From positions 248,001-312,000 of the forward strand of contig NZ_SORN01000003.1 of assembly GCF_004366635.1 (NCBI RefSeq): DNA of 64,000 nt. Direction: 5' to 3'. The DNA comes from Roseinatronobacter bogoriensis DSM 18756. Its GTDB lineage: Bacteria > Pseudomonadota > Alphaproteobacteria > Rhodobacterales > Rhodobacteraceae. The position numbers were made by a program, and so were the translations under genes. Positions 1 through 7,833 of this stretch are shown here, piece after piece (within the stretch, counting starts at the first letter, position 1; each line of letters opens with the position of its first letter). The notes beneath the pieces were generated by a model. That model saw only the letters and a list, made by a program, of their open reading frames with translations, searched no databases and was not told the origin of the DNA.

Positions 1-29
1 ATCAGACATGTTTTGTTCCCATCGCATGG

Positions 30-47
30 TGTTTTCACAAACCTACA
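30..47. promoter_or_regulatory. PpsR/CrtJ operator 1 upstream of crtA
   Basis: A perfect TGT-N12-ACA palindrome (TGT at 30-32, ACA at 45-47). This is the established operator of the redox- and light-responsive repressor PpsR/CrtJ, which binds such sites in pairs at bch and crt promoters. A degenerate copy, TGT-N12-GCA, precedes it at 9-26, two helical turns away. Confidence 0.8.
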
Positions 48-58
48 CTGCACCGAAG

Positions 59-76
59 TGTCAATCAAGATTTACA
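59..76. promoter_or_regulatory. PpsR/CrtJ operator 2 upstream of crtA
   Basis: A second perfect TGT-N12-ACA palindrome (TGT 59-61, ACA 74-76), 29 bp from the first site. The pair suits cooperative binding by PpsR tetramers. It probably controls crtA-bchIDO and possibly a divergent crtI operon beyond the left window edge (inference). Confidence 0.82.
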
Positions 77-105
77 TTGTTTTGCTTTACTCTGTCCAGT
101 TCATG

Positions 106-123
106 TGACAATCTGGGTTTACA
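106..123. promoter_or_regulatory. Degenerate PpsR-like site next to crtA start
   Basis: The sequence is TGA-N12-ACA, one mismatch from the operator consensus, ending 21 bp before the crtA start codon. It could be a weak third contact point for PpsR or chance. Confidence 0.35.
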
Positions 124-144
124 CTTCATGCTATTGGAATCGCC

Positions 145-852
145 ATGCAAACCGTCACACTTAATCTGTTTCGTTTTGATCGGGCGCTGACCCGGCTTTG
201 GGTTCTGGGCCAGATGGGAGCGGCGCGTTTCGCGTTGCCGCATGTCAAGGGGCTGAATTTCTGGAAGCTTTGCGGCTCCGGCACGGGAGAAGGGTTTACC
301 CCGAAGCCCAACTGGGGAACATGGGCGATCCTTGCGGGCTGGGACAGCCGTGAACAGGCCGATGCCGGATTGCAGCGCCCCCCGTTCAGCCAATGGCGGC
401 AGCGCGCAGATGAAAGCATGACATTGTTTCTGGAACCCTATGCCGCACGCGGTAAATGGGCCGGGCGCCAGCCCTTCGTCCCCGAAGGCGGGCCGGATGG
501 TGCCATCGCCGCAATGACCCGCGCCACCGTCAAGCCTGCGCATGCCTTGCGCTTCTGGGGGCGGGTGCCGGATATTTCGGCCAAGGTCGGAACGGACCCC
601 AATGTGATTTTCAAGATTGGCATTGGCGAAGTGCCTCTGTTGCATCAGGTGACCTTTTCGATTTGGCCGGATGCCGACACAATGGCCGCCTTCGCGCGGC
701 GCGGCGAACATGCCGAGGCTATTCGCGCTGTGCGTGATGAGAACTGGTTCAATGAGGAACTTTACGCCCGTTTCCGCATTACCGGGTGCGAAGGCACCTG
801 GGAGGGCCGCGACCTTATGTCGGCCACAAACAACACACAGGAGGCTGCATGA
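145..852 (+). CDS. crtA: Spheroidene monooxygenase CrtA
   Basis: Probable spheroidene monooxygenase, 235 aa, close to the family's usual size. CrtA introduces the keto group that converts spheroidene to spheroidenone when oxygen is present, the last step of the spheroidene carotenoid branch. The call rests on the overall sequence (an N-terminal VTLNLFRFDRALTRLW segment and a WAILAGWDS segment are familiar from CrtA) and on the position directly before bchI, as in other Rhodobacteraceae. The start has only a weak purine-rich leader. Its stop overlaps the bchI start by 4 bp (ATGA), implying translational coupling. PpsR-type operators lie upstream, which predicts repression under air. Confidence 0.93.
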   Translation: MQTVTLNLFRFDRALTRLWVLGQMGAARFALPHVKGLNFWKLCGSGTGEGFTPKPNWGTWAILAGWDSREQADAGLQRPPFSQWRQRADESMTLFLEPYAARGKWAGRQPFVPEGGPDGAIAAMTRATVKPAHALRFWGRVPDISAKVGTDPNVIFKIGIGEVPLLHQVTFSIWPDADTMAAFARRGEHAEAIRAVRDENWFNEELYARFRITGCEGTWEGRDLMSATNNTQEAA

Positions 853-1850
853 CGCCTTTCCCCTTTGCTGCCATTGTCGGGCAGGACGAGATGAAAACCG
901 CCATGATCCTGACTGCGATCGACCCCAAGATTGGCGGGGTGCTGGTTTTTGGGGATCGGGGCACCGGCAAGTCAACGGCTGTGCGCGCGCTGGCCGCCCT
1001 GCTGCCGCCCATCGAGGCCGTAAAGGGCTGCCCGGTGAATTCTGCGCGGCTTGAGGATTGCCCGGACTGGGCGCAAGTGACCGAAACCGAAACTACCAGC
1101 CGTCCGACCCCGGTTGTCGATCTGCCTCTGGGCGTGACCGAAGACCGCGTGACAGGCGCGCTGGATATCGAACGCGCCTTGACGCGCGGTGAAAAGGCGT
1201 TTGAGGCGGGGCTTCTGGCGCGGGCCAATCGGGGCTACCTGTATATTGATGAGGTGAACCTTCTGGAAGATCACATTGTTGATCTGCTGCTGGATGTGGC
1301 GCAGTCGGGCGAGAATGTGGTGGAACGCGAAGGCATGTCGATCCGCCATGCCGCGCGGTTTGTGCTGGTCGGGTCTGGCAACCCAGAAGAGGGCGAGTTG
1401 CGCCCCCAGCTTCTGGACCGTTTCGGCCTGTCGGTAGAGGTGACCAGCCCGAAAGAGATCGACACCCGGGTTGAAGTGATCCGCCGCCGCGATGCCTATG
1501 AAAACGACTATGACAACTTCATGGCTGAATGGCAGCCACAGGATGTGGCCTTGCGCGCCCGCATCCTCGATGCGCGCGCGGCACTTGCCGGTGTGCGCAG
1601 TTCCAATGTCGCGCTGCATGATTGCGCGTCGGTATGTGTGGCGCTTGGCTCTGACGGGTTGCGCGGCGAATTGACCTTGCTGCGCACAGCGCGCGCGCTC
1701 GCGGCCTTTGAGGGGGCCGATGAGGTGACCCGCGCCCATATCCGAGAGGCTGCGCCAATGGCATTGCGCCACCGTCTGCGCCGTGACCCGCTGGACGAAG
1801 CAGGTACCGGCGCGCGCGTAGCGCGCCAACTGGCCGAGGTGCTGCCCTGA
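849..1850 (+). CDS. bchI: Magnesium chelatase ATPase subunit I
   Basis: AAA+ ATPase subunit of magnesium chelatase, which inserts Mg2+ into protoporphyrin IX together with BchD and BchH at the first committed step of bacteriochlorophyll synthesis. The protein is 333 aa. The Walker A motif GDRGTGKS lies at residues 35-42 and the Walker B segment YLYIDEVNLL at 130-139, followed by a sensor-like VLVGSGNPEEGELRPQLLDR segment. The start at 849 is chosen because it has an AGGAGG ribosome site and gives the conserved N-terminus; it overlaps the crtA stop by 4 bp. bchD follows after 38 bp. No bchH is present in the window. Confidence 0.97.
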   Translation: MTPFPFAAIVGQDEMKTAMILTAIDPKIGGVLVFGDRGTGKSTAVRALAALLPPIEAVKGCPVNSARLEDCPDWAQVTETETTSRPTPVVDLPLGVTEDRVTGALDIERALTRGEKAFEAGLLARANRGYLYIDEVNLLEDHIVDLLLDVAQSGENVVEREGMSIRHAARFVLVGSGNPEEGELRPQLLDRFGLSVEVTSPKEIDTRVEVIRRRDAYENDYDNFMAEWQPQDVALRARILDARAALAGVRSSNVALHDCASVCVALGSDGLRGELTLLRTARALAAFEGADEVTRAHIREAAPMALRHRLRRDPLDEAGTGARVARQLAEVLP

Positions 1851-1888
1851 CCCCCTTTGACGAGGCCAGCGGCCACCCCGGTCGCCCG

Positions 1889-3571
1889 ATGCCCGAGGCT
1901 GACCCCTGGGAACAGGTGACGCTGGCAATCACGCTTTTGGCGATCGACCCAAAAGGCCTGCGCGGGTTGTGGCTGCGGGGTCGTGCTGGGCCTGTGCGTG
2001 ACCGCGTGCTGTCCGGCCTTGGCCTGCTGGTGCCGCGCAAGCTGCATCCGTTCACCTCAGACGAGGCGCTTCTGGGTGGAATGGACCTGAGCGCGACCTT
2101 GGCCACGGGCGAATTGCATCGCCATGCGGGCCTTTTGGAACATGCCGGCTGCCTGATGCTGACCATGGCCGAACGCTGCCCGCCGGGCCTTGCCGTGCGG
2201 CTGGGACAGGCGCTTGACAGTGACCCGCGGCTTAGTCTGGTCGCGCTGGATGAAGCGGCGGAAGACGGTGAGGGCCTGCCCAACGCGCTGGCCGACCGGC
2301 TTGGCTTGTTTCTGGACCTTGACGGCTTCGCGTGGTCTGACACGGCGGACATGTCGATCAGCCCCAGCCTGATTACATCGGCTCAAGCCCGCCTGCGCCA
2401 CATTGAAACGGGCACGGCGCTGGAACGGTTGACGCGGGTTGCTGCAGAACTTGCCATATCCAGCCTGCGTGCACCGCTGCTGGCGCTGGCCTGTGCGCGG
2501 GCGCATGCCGCATGGCGCGGCGGGGCAGAGATTGAAGATCAGGATTTGCAAGTCGCTGTCGCGCTGGTGATGGCGCATAAGGCGCTGGCCTTCCCCGAGG
2601 ATGCACCCGATCAGGAGGACGCCCCCCCGCCAGAGCCGCCACAGGATCAGCCAGATCAAAGCCAGAACCGCGACCAGAGCGAGCTGGATATCCCCGACGA
2701 GATGCTGATTGAGGCGGCGCGCGCAGCCTTGCCGCCCGGATTGCTGGCGCAGTTGCAGGCCGCGCGCGTGGCGCGGCAGGCGGCAAGCGCCAATTCCGGC
2801 GCGGGTGCCAAACGCAAATCCATGCGCCGCGGCCGCCCGATGCCGTCACGCGCGGGCAAGCCCGGCTCGGGCGCGCGGGTGGATGTGATTGCCACATTGC
2901 GCCAGGCCGCGCCGTGGCAGAAGATGCGCCGCGCCATGATGCCGGGGCGCGCAATGGACCGGCTGTTGCTGATGCCGTCTGACATTCGCATCAAACGCTA
3001 TCAGGAACAGACCGACCGTGTGCTGATTTTCGTGGTCGATGCGTCCGGCTCTGCCGCGCTGGCGCGTCTGGCCGAAGCCAAGGGCGCAGTGGAATTGATG
3101 CTGGCCGAAGCCTATTCCTCGCGCGATCATGTGGCGCTTGTCACCTTTCGCGGGAATAAGGCCGAGTTAAGCTTGCCGCCCACCCGCTCGCTGGTGCAGA
3201 CCAAGCGCAGACTGGCGGGCTTGCCGGGCGGTGGGGCCACGCCGCTGACCCATGCGCTGGAGGTCGCGCTGGCCACGGCCGAACAGGCGCGCCGCCACGG
3301 CATGACGCCGACATTGGCCCTGTTGACAGATGGGCGCGGCAATATTGCGCTGGATGGCAGCGCCAACCGTGTTCAGGCTGGCGAAGATGCCAGCCGCCTT
3401 GCCAAGATTATCGCAGCCAGGGCAATTCCGGCGCTGGTCATCGACACCAGCTTGCGGCCCAAACCACAACTGGCTGAATTAAGCGCAGAAATGGGGGCAA
3501 CCATGATCGCCCTTCCAAGGGCTGACGCGCGCAGCTTGTCCAGCACGCTTAGTGCTGCACTGGGGGGCTAG
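1889..3571 (+). CDS. bchD: Magnesium chelatase subunit D
   Basis: The 560-aa D subunit of magnesium chelatase, of typical length. The N-terminal half is a degenerate AAA+ domain related to BchI. A proline/acidic linker (about residues 235-275, rich in D, E, P and Q) leads to a C-terminal von Willebrand A domain whose MIDAS motif appears as VVDASGSAA. The integrin-like domain contacts BchI and BchH during the Mg insertion cycle. The ATG at 1889 has no strong ribosome site; translation is probably coupled to bchI. bchO begins 2 bp after its stop. Confidence 0.95.
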   Translation: MPEADPWEQVTLAITLLAIDPKGLRGLWLRGRAGPVRDRVLSGLGLLVPRKLHPFTSDEALLGGMDLSATLATGELHRHAGLLEHAGCLMLTMAERCPPGLAVRLGQALDSDPRLSLVALDEAAEDGEGLPNALADRLGLFLDLDGFAWSDTADMSISPSLITSAQARLRHIETGTALERLTRVAAELAISSLRAPLLALACARAHAAWRGGAEIEDQDLQVAVALVMAHKALAFPEDAPDQEDAPPPEPPQDQPDQSQNRDQSELDIPDEMLIEAARAALPPGLLAQLQAARVARQAASANSGAGAKRKSMRRGRPMPSRAGKPGSGARVDVIATLRQAAPWQKMRRAMMPGRAMDRLLLMPSDIRIKRYQEQTDRVLIFVVDASGSAALARLAEAKGAVELMLAEAYSSRDHVALVTFRGNKAELSLPPTRSLVQTKRRLAGLPGGGATPLTHALEVALATAEQARRHGMTPTLALLTDGRGNIALDGSANRVQAGEDASRLAKIIAARAIPALVIDTSLRPKPQLAELSAEMGATMIALPRADARSLSSTLSAALGG

Positions 3572-3573
3572 AC

Positions 3574-4458
3574 ATGCAGGGGATTCCTGCAGATTGGCCC
3601 TTGCGCGCACATTCCCGCGTGATCCGGTGCCGCCCACATGAATGGCATGTGCAGGTTCTTGGGCAGGGGCCGGATGTGTTGCTGTTGCACGGTGCGGGCG
3701 CTTCGGCACACAGTTTTCGACATCTGGCGCAACTGTTGCATGGGTATCGTGCCATCATACCGGACCTGCCGGGGCAGGGTTTTACCCGCGCGGGCGGCAT
3801 GATGCGGCTGGGGCTGGATGCGATGGCCGACGATCTTGCAGCACTTTGCGCCGATCAGGGCTGGCGGCCCGTCGCGATTATCGGCCATTCTGCGGGTGCC
3901 GCCATCGCGCTGCGCATGGCCGAGGTTCTGCCAAACCCGCCACGCTGCATTATCGGGCTGAACGCGGCGCTTGGTCCGTTTGATGGTTTTGCAGGCTGGT
4001 TGTTTCCGAAGCTGGCCAAGGCCATGTCGGCCAGCCCATTTGTTGCCGCGATTGTCACGCGGCTTGTCTCGAACCGCAATCAGGTCGAGATGTTGTTGAA
4101 AGGCACAGGCTCCACGCTCGATGCCGAAGGCGTGACGCTATATCAGCGGCTTGTCAGCGACAAACGCCATGTCGAAGGCACCCTGGGTATGATGGCACAA
4201 TGGCAGCTGGAGCCACTGATCGAACGCCTTGCGCAGATCATGGCGCCAACATTGCTGATCGCCTCTGACAAGGACCGGGCCGTTCCCGCGCGCGTCTCGC
4301 GCGATGCCGCTGCCGTTATCCCGCGTGCCGAATATGTCGAGGTCGCTGATTTCGGCCATCTGTTGCACGAAGAAGCACCCTACCGCGTCAGCGAATTGAT
4401 CTTGCCCTATCTTGCCAAGAATAGCGGGGGGCTGTCGCTGGTGGGGGGACAAGTCTGA
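3574..4458 (+). CDS. bchO: Alpha/beta hydrolase BchO
   Basis: A 294-aa alpha/beta-hydrolase fold protein. The nucleophile elbow is GHSAG, and a GAGASAHSF oxyanion-type loop precedes it. The bchI-bchD-bchO order is conserved in purple bacteria, and BchO is annotated as a putative magnesium chelatase accessory protein; its biochemical reaction is unproven. The stop codon at 4456-4458 directly abuts the stop codon of the convergent crtC, with no room for a terminator between them. Confidence 0.92.
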   Translation: MQGIPADWPLRAHSRVIRCRPHEWHVQVLGQGPDVLLLHGAGASAHSFRHLAQLLHGYRAIIPDLPGQGFTRAGGMMRLGLDAMADDLAALCADQGWRPVAIIGHSAGAAIALRMAEVLPNPPRCIIGLNAALGPFDGFAGWLFPKLAKAMSASPFVAAIVTRLVSNRNQVEMLLKGTGSTLDAEGVTLYQRLVSDKRHVEGTLGMMAQWQLEPLIERLAQIMAPTLLIASDKDRAVPARVSRDAAAVIPRAEYVEVADFGHLLHEEAPYRVSELILPYLAKNSGGLSLVGGQV

Positions 4459-5364
4459 TCAGAAACTCCAGTTTTTACGCCGCGGCACGCGTACAGCCAG
4501 CATCGGCTTGAGAAGGGGTTGTGCATAGCGGCGCAGGTCCAATGCCTCATGCACGCCAACACTCTCAACCCCTTCGATGCGCGTGCGCACGGCTGCGCGT
4601 GTGTAGAAAGGCGCATCCAGCATGGCCAGTTCCTGACGCGGTCGAAACCCGGTATCGGCGCGCGTTTCGCGCCGGACTGCCCAGCGACTGCGGGCAAAAC
4701 GCGTCAGTGGCGGCGGGGTAATTTCTTCAACCCGTCCATCAGGGTGGAAATGCAGGGCGGTTTCCTGCGTCTGCCCATCGCGCAGTTCCGCATCGTAAAA
4801 GCAGGTCGCGCCGCCGCGATTGGGAAAGCGCCCCCATGTCCAGTAATTGAAATCATCCTCCAGCGCGGCGGTGCCGAAATTGGCGTCAAAATAGCCATGA
4901 CCCTGCCAGCGATGACCGGGCGAGAGGTCAACCTCTATCCGCGCGATCGGGGCAAAGGGTTGCCAGCTATGGCTGCCATCGGGGGTCAGATTATGGGTCT
5001 GACCAAACAGCGCCTCTGGGTGCAGCGTGATCGTGCCGCGCACGCGGCTGATCAGCGGGGGGGATGAAATCTCGTTCACCTCGATCAACAGCCGGTCGCC
5101 TTCCCAGCGGATGGAAGAGGGGCCAACCTCGAACACATCCTCGCTTTGGCGCAGCGCGGATCTGCCACGGTCGGTCATGGTGAAGCGGCCCTTGGGGCCA
5201 TAGGTCACCACATTGATACAACAATGATTCTGCGGGTCGCGCCGGCCGGACCAGCGATACCAGGGCGAGAAGACCGAGCCGATAAACCCGATTACCGAGA
5301 CGGCGCGGCTGCCGTCGTCGCTGATTCCGTCGATATACCACCACGCATAGCCATTCGGCGCCAC
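4459..5364 (-). CDS. crtC: Carotenoid 1,2-hydratase CrtC
   Basis: Carotenoid 1,2-hydratase (hydroxyneurosporene synthase), which adds water across the terminal C1,2 double bond of neurosporene or methoxyneurosporene in the spheroidene pathway. Recognisable blocks are NGYAWWYIDGISDDG, IGSVFSPWYRWSGRRDPQNH and FNYWTWGRFPNRG. The frame stays open upstream to 5691, inside crtD, with no convincing ATG. The GTG at 5362-5364, just before the conserved APNGYAWWYID block, is taken as the start; this gives 301 aa and overlaps the 3' end of crtD by 73 bp. The start is the least certain part of the entry. Confidence 0.88.
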   Translation of the reverse strand: MAPNGYAWWYIDGISDDGSRAVSVIGFIGSVFSPWYRWSGRRDPQNHCCINVVTYGPKGRFTMTDRGRSALRQSEDVFEVGPSSIRWEGDRLLIEVNEISSPPLISRVRGTITLHPEALFGQTHNLTPDGSHSWQPFAPIARIEVDLSPGHRWQGHGYFDANFGTAALEDDFNYWTWGRFPNRGGATCFYDAELRDGQTQETALHFHPDGRVEEITPPPLTRFARSRWAVRRETRADTGFRPRQELAMLDAPFYTRAAVRTRIEGVESVGVHEALDLRRYAQPLLKPMLAVRVPRRKNWSF

Positions 5365-6857
5365 GTCGCGGCGGAAGTCCGGTCGCTGAGCGCCGCTTGC
5401 GCTGCATGTTTGCCCGAAAGCGCTGCCATCGGCACGCCCGCCCCCGGATGCACCCCGCCCCCCGCCAGATACAGGCCCGAAACTCGGGTCCGTGTTGTGG
5501 GCCTCAGGAAGGTCGCCCAGGTGCCGTTCGGGCTGAGGCCGTAAAGCGCGCCTTGGCTGTGCGGAAACATCTGTCCGAAATCTTGCGGCATCGTCACGCA
5601 GGACTGGTCCGGCTGTGGGCTGAGATGTAGCCCGAATTGCGCCAGCCGCGCGAAAGGATGATTCTGACATGTCGTGTCCTTGCTGTCGCATATACCCTCG
5701 GCAACTGCCGGAGCATTCAGGATGAATTGAAAGCGTTCTTGCCCCTTGGGCGATGGCCCGGCGCGGTCTTGGGCGCAGACATAGATCGTGGGCGCTTGTG
5801 GCACCTGCCCCCGCGCCAGGGGGCCGAATTCCTGTGCCGGGTCATCGGCAAAGAAAACGCTGTGATAGGCCAGCGCATCTTGTCCAAGCCCTTGCGGCTG
5901 AACCTCTGCGCCGAATGTCCAGACCCGTGCCGACAGGCTGCGTGGCTTGATCTGGCGCTGCTTGACGGCCTGTGATGGCGTTTCCAGCAAATGGGGCAGG
6001 GCGGCAGGGTCGCCGTTGAAGACAACCTGCCGAGAGTGCAGCACTGCGCCATCGGCAAGCTCCACGCCTGAAACCTGACCATTGGCCGCAAGAATCCGCG
6101 CCACGGCTGTATTCAGGCGCAATGTGCCGCCAAGCCGGGTGAATAATCTGGCAAGCGCTTGCGCAAGTTCGGCCATGCCGCCTTTCACAGCCCAGACTCC
6201 CGCCGCCTCTGCCTGCCAGATAAGCCCCAGGACAGCGGGCGCTTGCAACGGGTTTCCGCCCACATAGGTGGCATAGCGCCCGAAAAGCTGGCGCAGGCGC
6301 GGGTCGGAAAACCGCTGTTCAAGCATGTTTTGCAGGGTTTTCCCCGGTTGCAGCCAGGGCATCAGATATGGGCGTGCCAAAGCGGCGCGTGTGGCCCCCC
6401 AGATGCTGGGCGCGGCCGCGCGCATGATGGGTGCATCGAAAGCGTTAAACAGGGCGCGAGTCTCGCGCTCGAAGCGGTCAAACTCGCGACGTGCCGTCGT
6501 GCCAAAGGCCGCGCCGATCGCATCGGCATTGGCGCGGGCATCCGGGAACAGGTCAAGAACGGTGCCATCGGACCAGAAATGCCGGGCCAGTACAGGCAGT
6601 CGGGTCAGGGTCAGATGATCTTCCAGCTTCGATCCGGCTGCGTCAAACAGGTCGTCAAGCACATCGCGCAGAGTTAGCACAGTTGGTCCTGCATCGACGG
6701 GGCCAGCGGTGCTGTCCATCACCCTTATCTTGCCGCCGGGCCAGCCATGCGCCTCCAACAATGTCACATCGCGACCACCGGCGGCCAGCCTGACAGCCGC
6801 AGCAAGGCCACCAATCCCGGCGCCAATGACCAAAACAGAGTCTTTGTGGATATCCAT
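5292..6857 (-). CDS. crtD: Methoxyneurosporene dehydrogenase CrtD
   Basis: A 521-aa FAD-dependent carotenoid 3,4-desaturase (hydroxyneurosporene/methoxyneurosporene dehydrogenase). The N-terminal dinucleotide-binding motif is GAGIGGLAAAVRLAAGG at about residues 13-29, and the C-terminal family signature is GLYLAGGGVHPGAGVPMA. It is somewhat longer than usual because of an extended tail after HAAQAALSDR, the portion that overlaps crtC. It is transcribed divergently from crtE. The 92-bp gap between the two starts holds two PpsR operators, so both transcripts are probably repressed together in oxygen. Confidence 0.93.
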   Translation of the reverse strand: MDIHKDSVLVIGAGIGGLAAAVRLAAGGRDVTLLEAHGWPGGKIRVMDSTAGPVDAGPTVLTLRDVLDDLFDAAGSKLEDHLTLTRLPVLARHFWSDGTVLDLFPDARANADAIGAAFGTTARREFDRFERETRALFNAFDAPIMRAAAPSIWGATRAALARPYLMPWLQPGKTLQNMLEQRFSDPRLRQLFGRYATYVGGNPLQAPAVLGLIWQAEAAGVWAVKGGMAELAQALARLFTRLGGTLRLNTAVARILAANGQVSGVELADGAVLHSRQVVFNGDPAALPHLLETPSQAVKQRQIKPRSLSARVWTFGAEVQPQGLGQDALAYHSVFFADDPAQEFGPLARGQVPQAPTIYVCAQDRAGPSPKGQERFQFILNAPAVAEGICDSKDTTCQNHPFARLAQFGLHLSPQPDQSCVTMPQDFGQMFPHSQGALYGLSPNGTWATFLRPTTRTRVSGLYLAGGGVHPGAGVPMAALSGKHAAQAALSDRTSAATWRRMAMRGGISTESATTAAAPSR

Positions 6858-6887
6858 GTCAGGAATTCTTGACTCTTTTGTCGAAAG

Positions 6888-6905
6888 TGTCCAGTATTAT
6901 TTACA
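6888..6905. promoter_or_regulatory. PpsR/CrtJ operator between crtD and crtE (1)
   Basis: A perfect TGT-N12-ACA palindrome (TGT 6888-6890, ACA 6903-6905) in the divergent crtD/crtE promoter region, 30 bp upstream of the crtD start. Confidence 0.85.
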
Positions 6906-6911
6906 CTAACA

Positions 6912-6929
6912 TGTCTAGCAAAGATTACA
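6912..6929. promoter_or_regulatory. PpsR/CrtJ operator between crtD and crtE (2)
   Basis: A second perfect TGT-N12-ACA palindrome (TGT 6912-6914, ACA 6927-6929), 24 bp from the first. It lies just before the chosen crtE start at 6950 and would overlap the coding region if the ATG at 6911 were used, which supports the downstream start. Confidence 0.85.
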
Positions 6930-6949
6930 TACAGCAAAGCGAGGATGCG

Positions 6950-7828
6950 ATGGACTTGAGCAAGCGGATCGACAGGGCCATGACATCTGCAATCGCGCAC
7001 GCTCAGGGGCAGATTGACCCCGATTGCAATGCGCCGGGGCGGCTGGCAGCGGCGTTGAATTATGCTGTAACGCCCGGCGGTGCCCGTATCCGTCCGACCA
7101 TTTGCCTGTCGGTTGCGCGCGCTTGCGGGGATGACCGGCCGGACCTGTCGGACCGCGCGGCTATCGCGCTGGAATTGATCCATTGCGCCAGCCTTGTGCA
7201 TGATGACCTGCCTGCATTCGACAATGCGGATTTTCGGCGGGGCAAGCCCACGGTGCATATGGCCTATTCCGAACCTCTTGCCGTGTTGACAGGCGACAGC
7301 CTTATCATTTCGGCTTTCGATTTGTTGTCTGGCGCCCCTGACGAAGATGCTGCGCGCGCGCTGCGCCTGCTGCGCCTGCTGGCGCGGCATACCGGTATGC
7401 CATATGGCATCTGTGCCGGGCAGGGCTGGGAAAGCGAATCGAGCGTTGATCTGAGCGCCTATCACCGTTCAAAGACAGCGGCCCTGTTCGTCGCAGCCAC
7501 CCAGATGGGGGCGCAGGCTGCGGGGCATGAGCCGGGGGCGTGGGAAGAATTGGGTGCGCGTATCGGCGAGGCATTTCAGGTTGCCGACGACTTGCGTGAT
7601 GCACTGTATGACGAGGCTGCGCTTGGCAAGCCTGCCGGGCAGGACGCGATTCACCAGCGCCCCTCGGCGGTTGAAGAATACGGCGTGCAGGGTGCAATCA
7701 AGCGCTTGCATGACATACTGGGCGGCGCGATTGCATCCATTCCGTCATGTCCGGGCGAAGGGCAGTTGGCGCAGCTTGTGCGGCTATATGCCGAAAGAAT
7801 GACCCCGGTCGCGCCTGTCCGGGTCTGA
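6950..7828 (+). CDS. crtE: Geranylgeranyl diphosphate synthase CrtE
   Basis: A 292-aa trans-prenyl diphosphate synthase that makes geranylgeranyl diphosphate for carotenoids and the bacteriochlorophyll tail. The first aspartate-rich motif is HDDLPAFDNAD and the second is QVADDLRD. The GGARIRPT block matches the family N-terminus. The start at 6950 (MDLSKRID) is chosen because GAGGA lies 4 bp upstream and two PpsR operators occupy the region before it; in-frame ATGs at 6869 and 6911 would place coding sequence over the operators. crtF follows after 5 bp. Confidence 0.93.
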   Translation: MDLSKRIDRAMTSAIAHAQGQIDPDCNAPGRLAAALNYAVTPGGARIRPTICLSVARACGDDRPDLSDRAAIALELIHCASLVHDDLPAFDNADFRRGKPTVHMAYSEPLAVLTGDSLIISAFDLLSGAPDEDAARALRLLRLLARHTGMPYGICAGQGWESESSVDLSAYHRSKTAALFVAATQMGAQAAGHEPGAWEELGARIGEAFQVADDLRDALYDEAALGKPAGQDAIHQRPSAVEEYGVQGAIKRLHDILGGAIASIPSCPGEGQLAQLVRLYAERMTPVAPVRV

Positions 7829-7833
7829 GCGCT

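Noticed and set aside
104..123. TGT-N14-ACA near crtA
   Set aside because: The spacer is 14 bp, not 12; the overlapping TGA-N12-ACA alignment is the better reading and is listed with low confidence.
61..975. A 304-codon minus-strand frame opposite crtA
   Set aside because: Antisense to crtA and the beginning of bchI, with no family resemblance; it would also run across the PpsR operator region.
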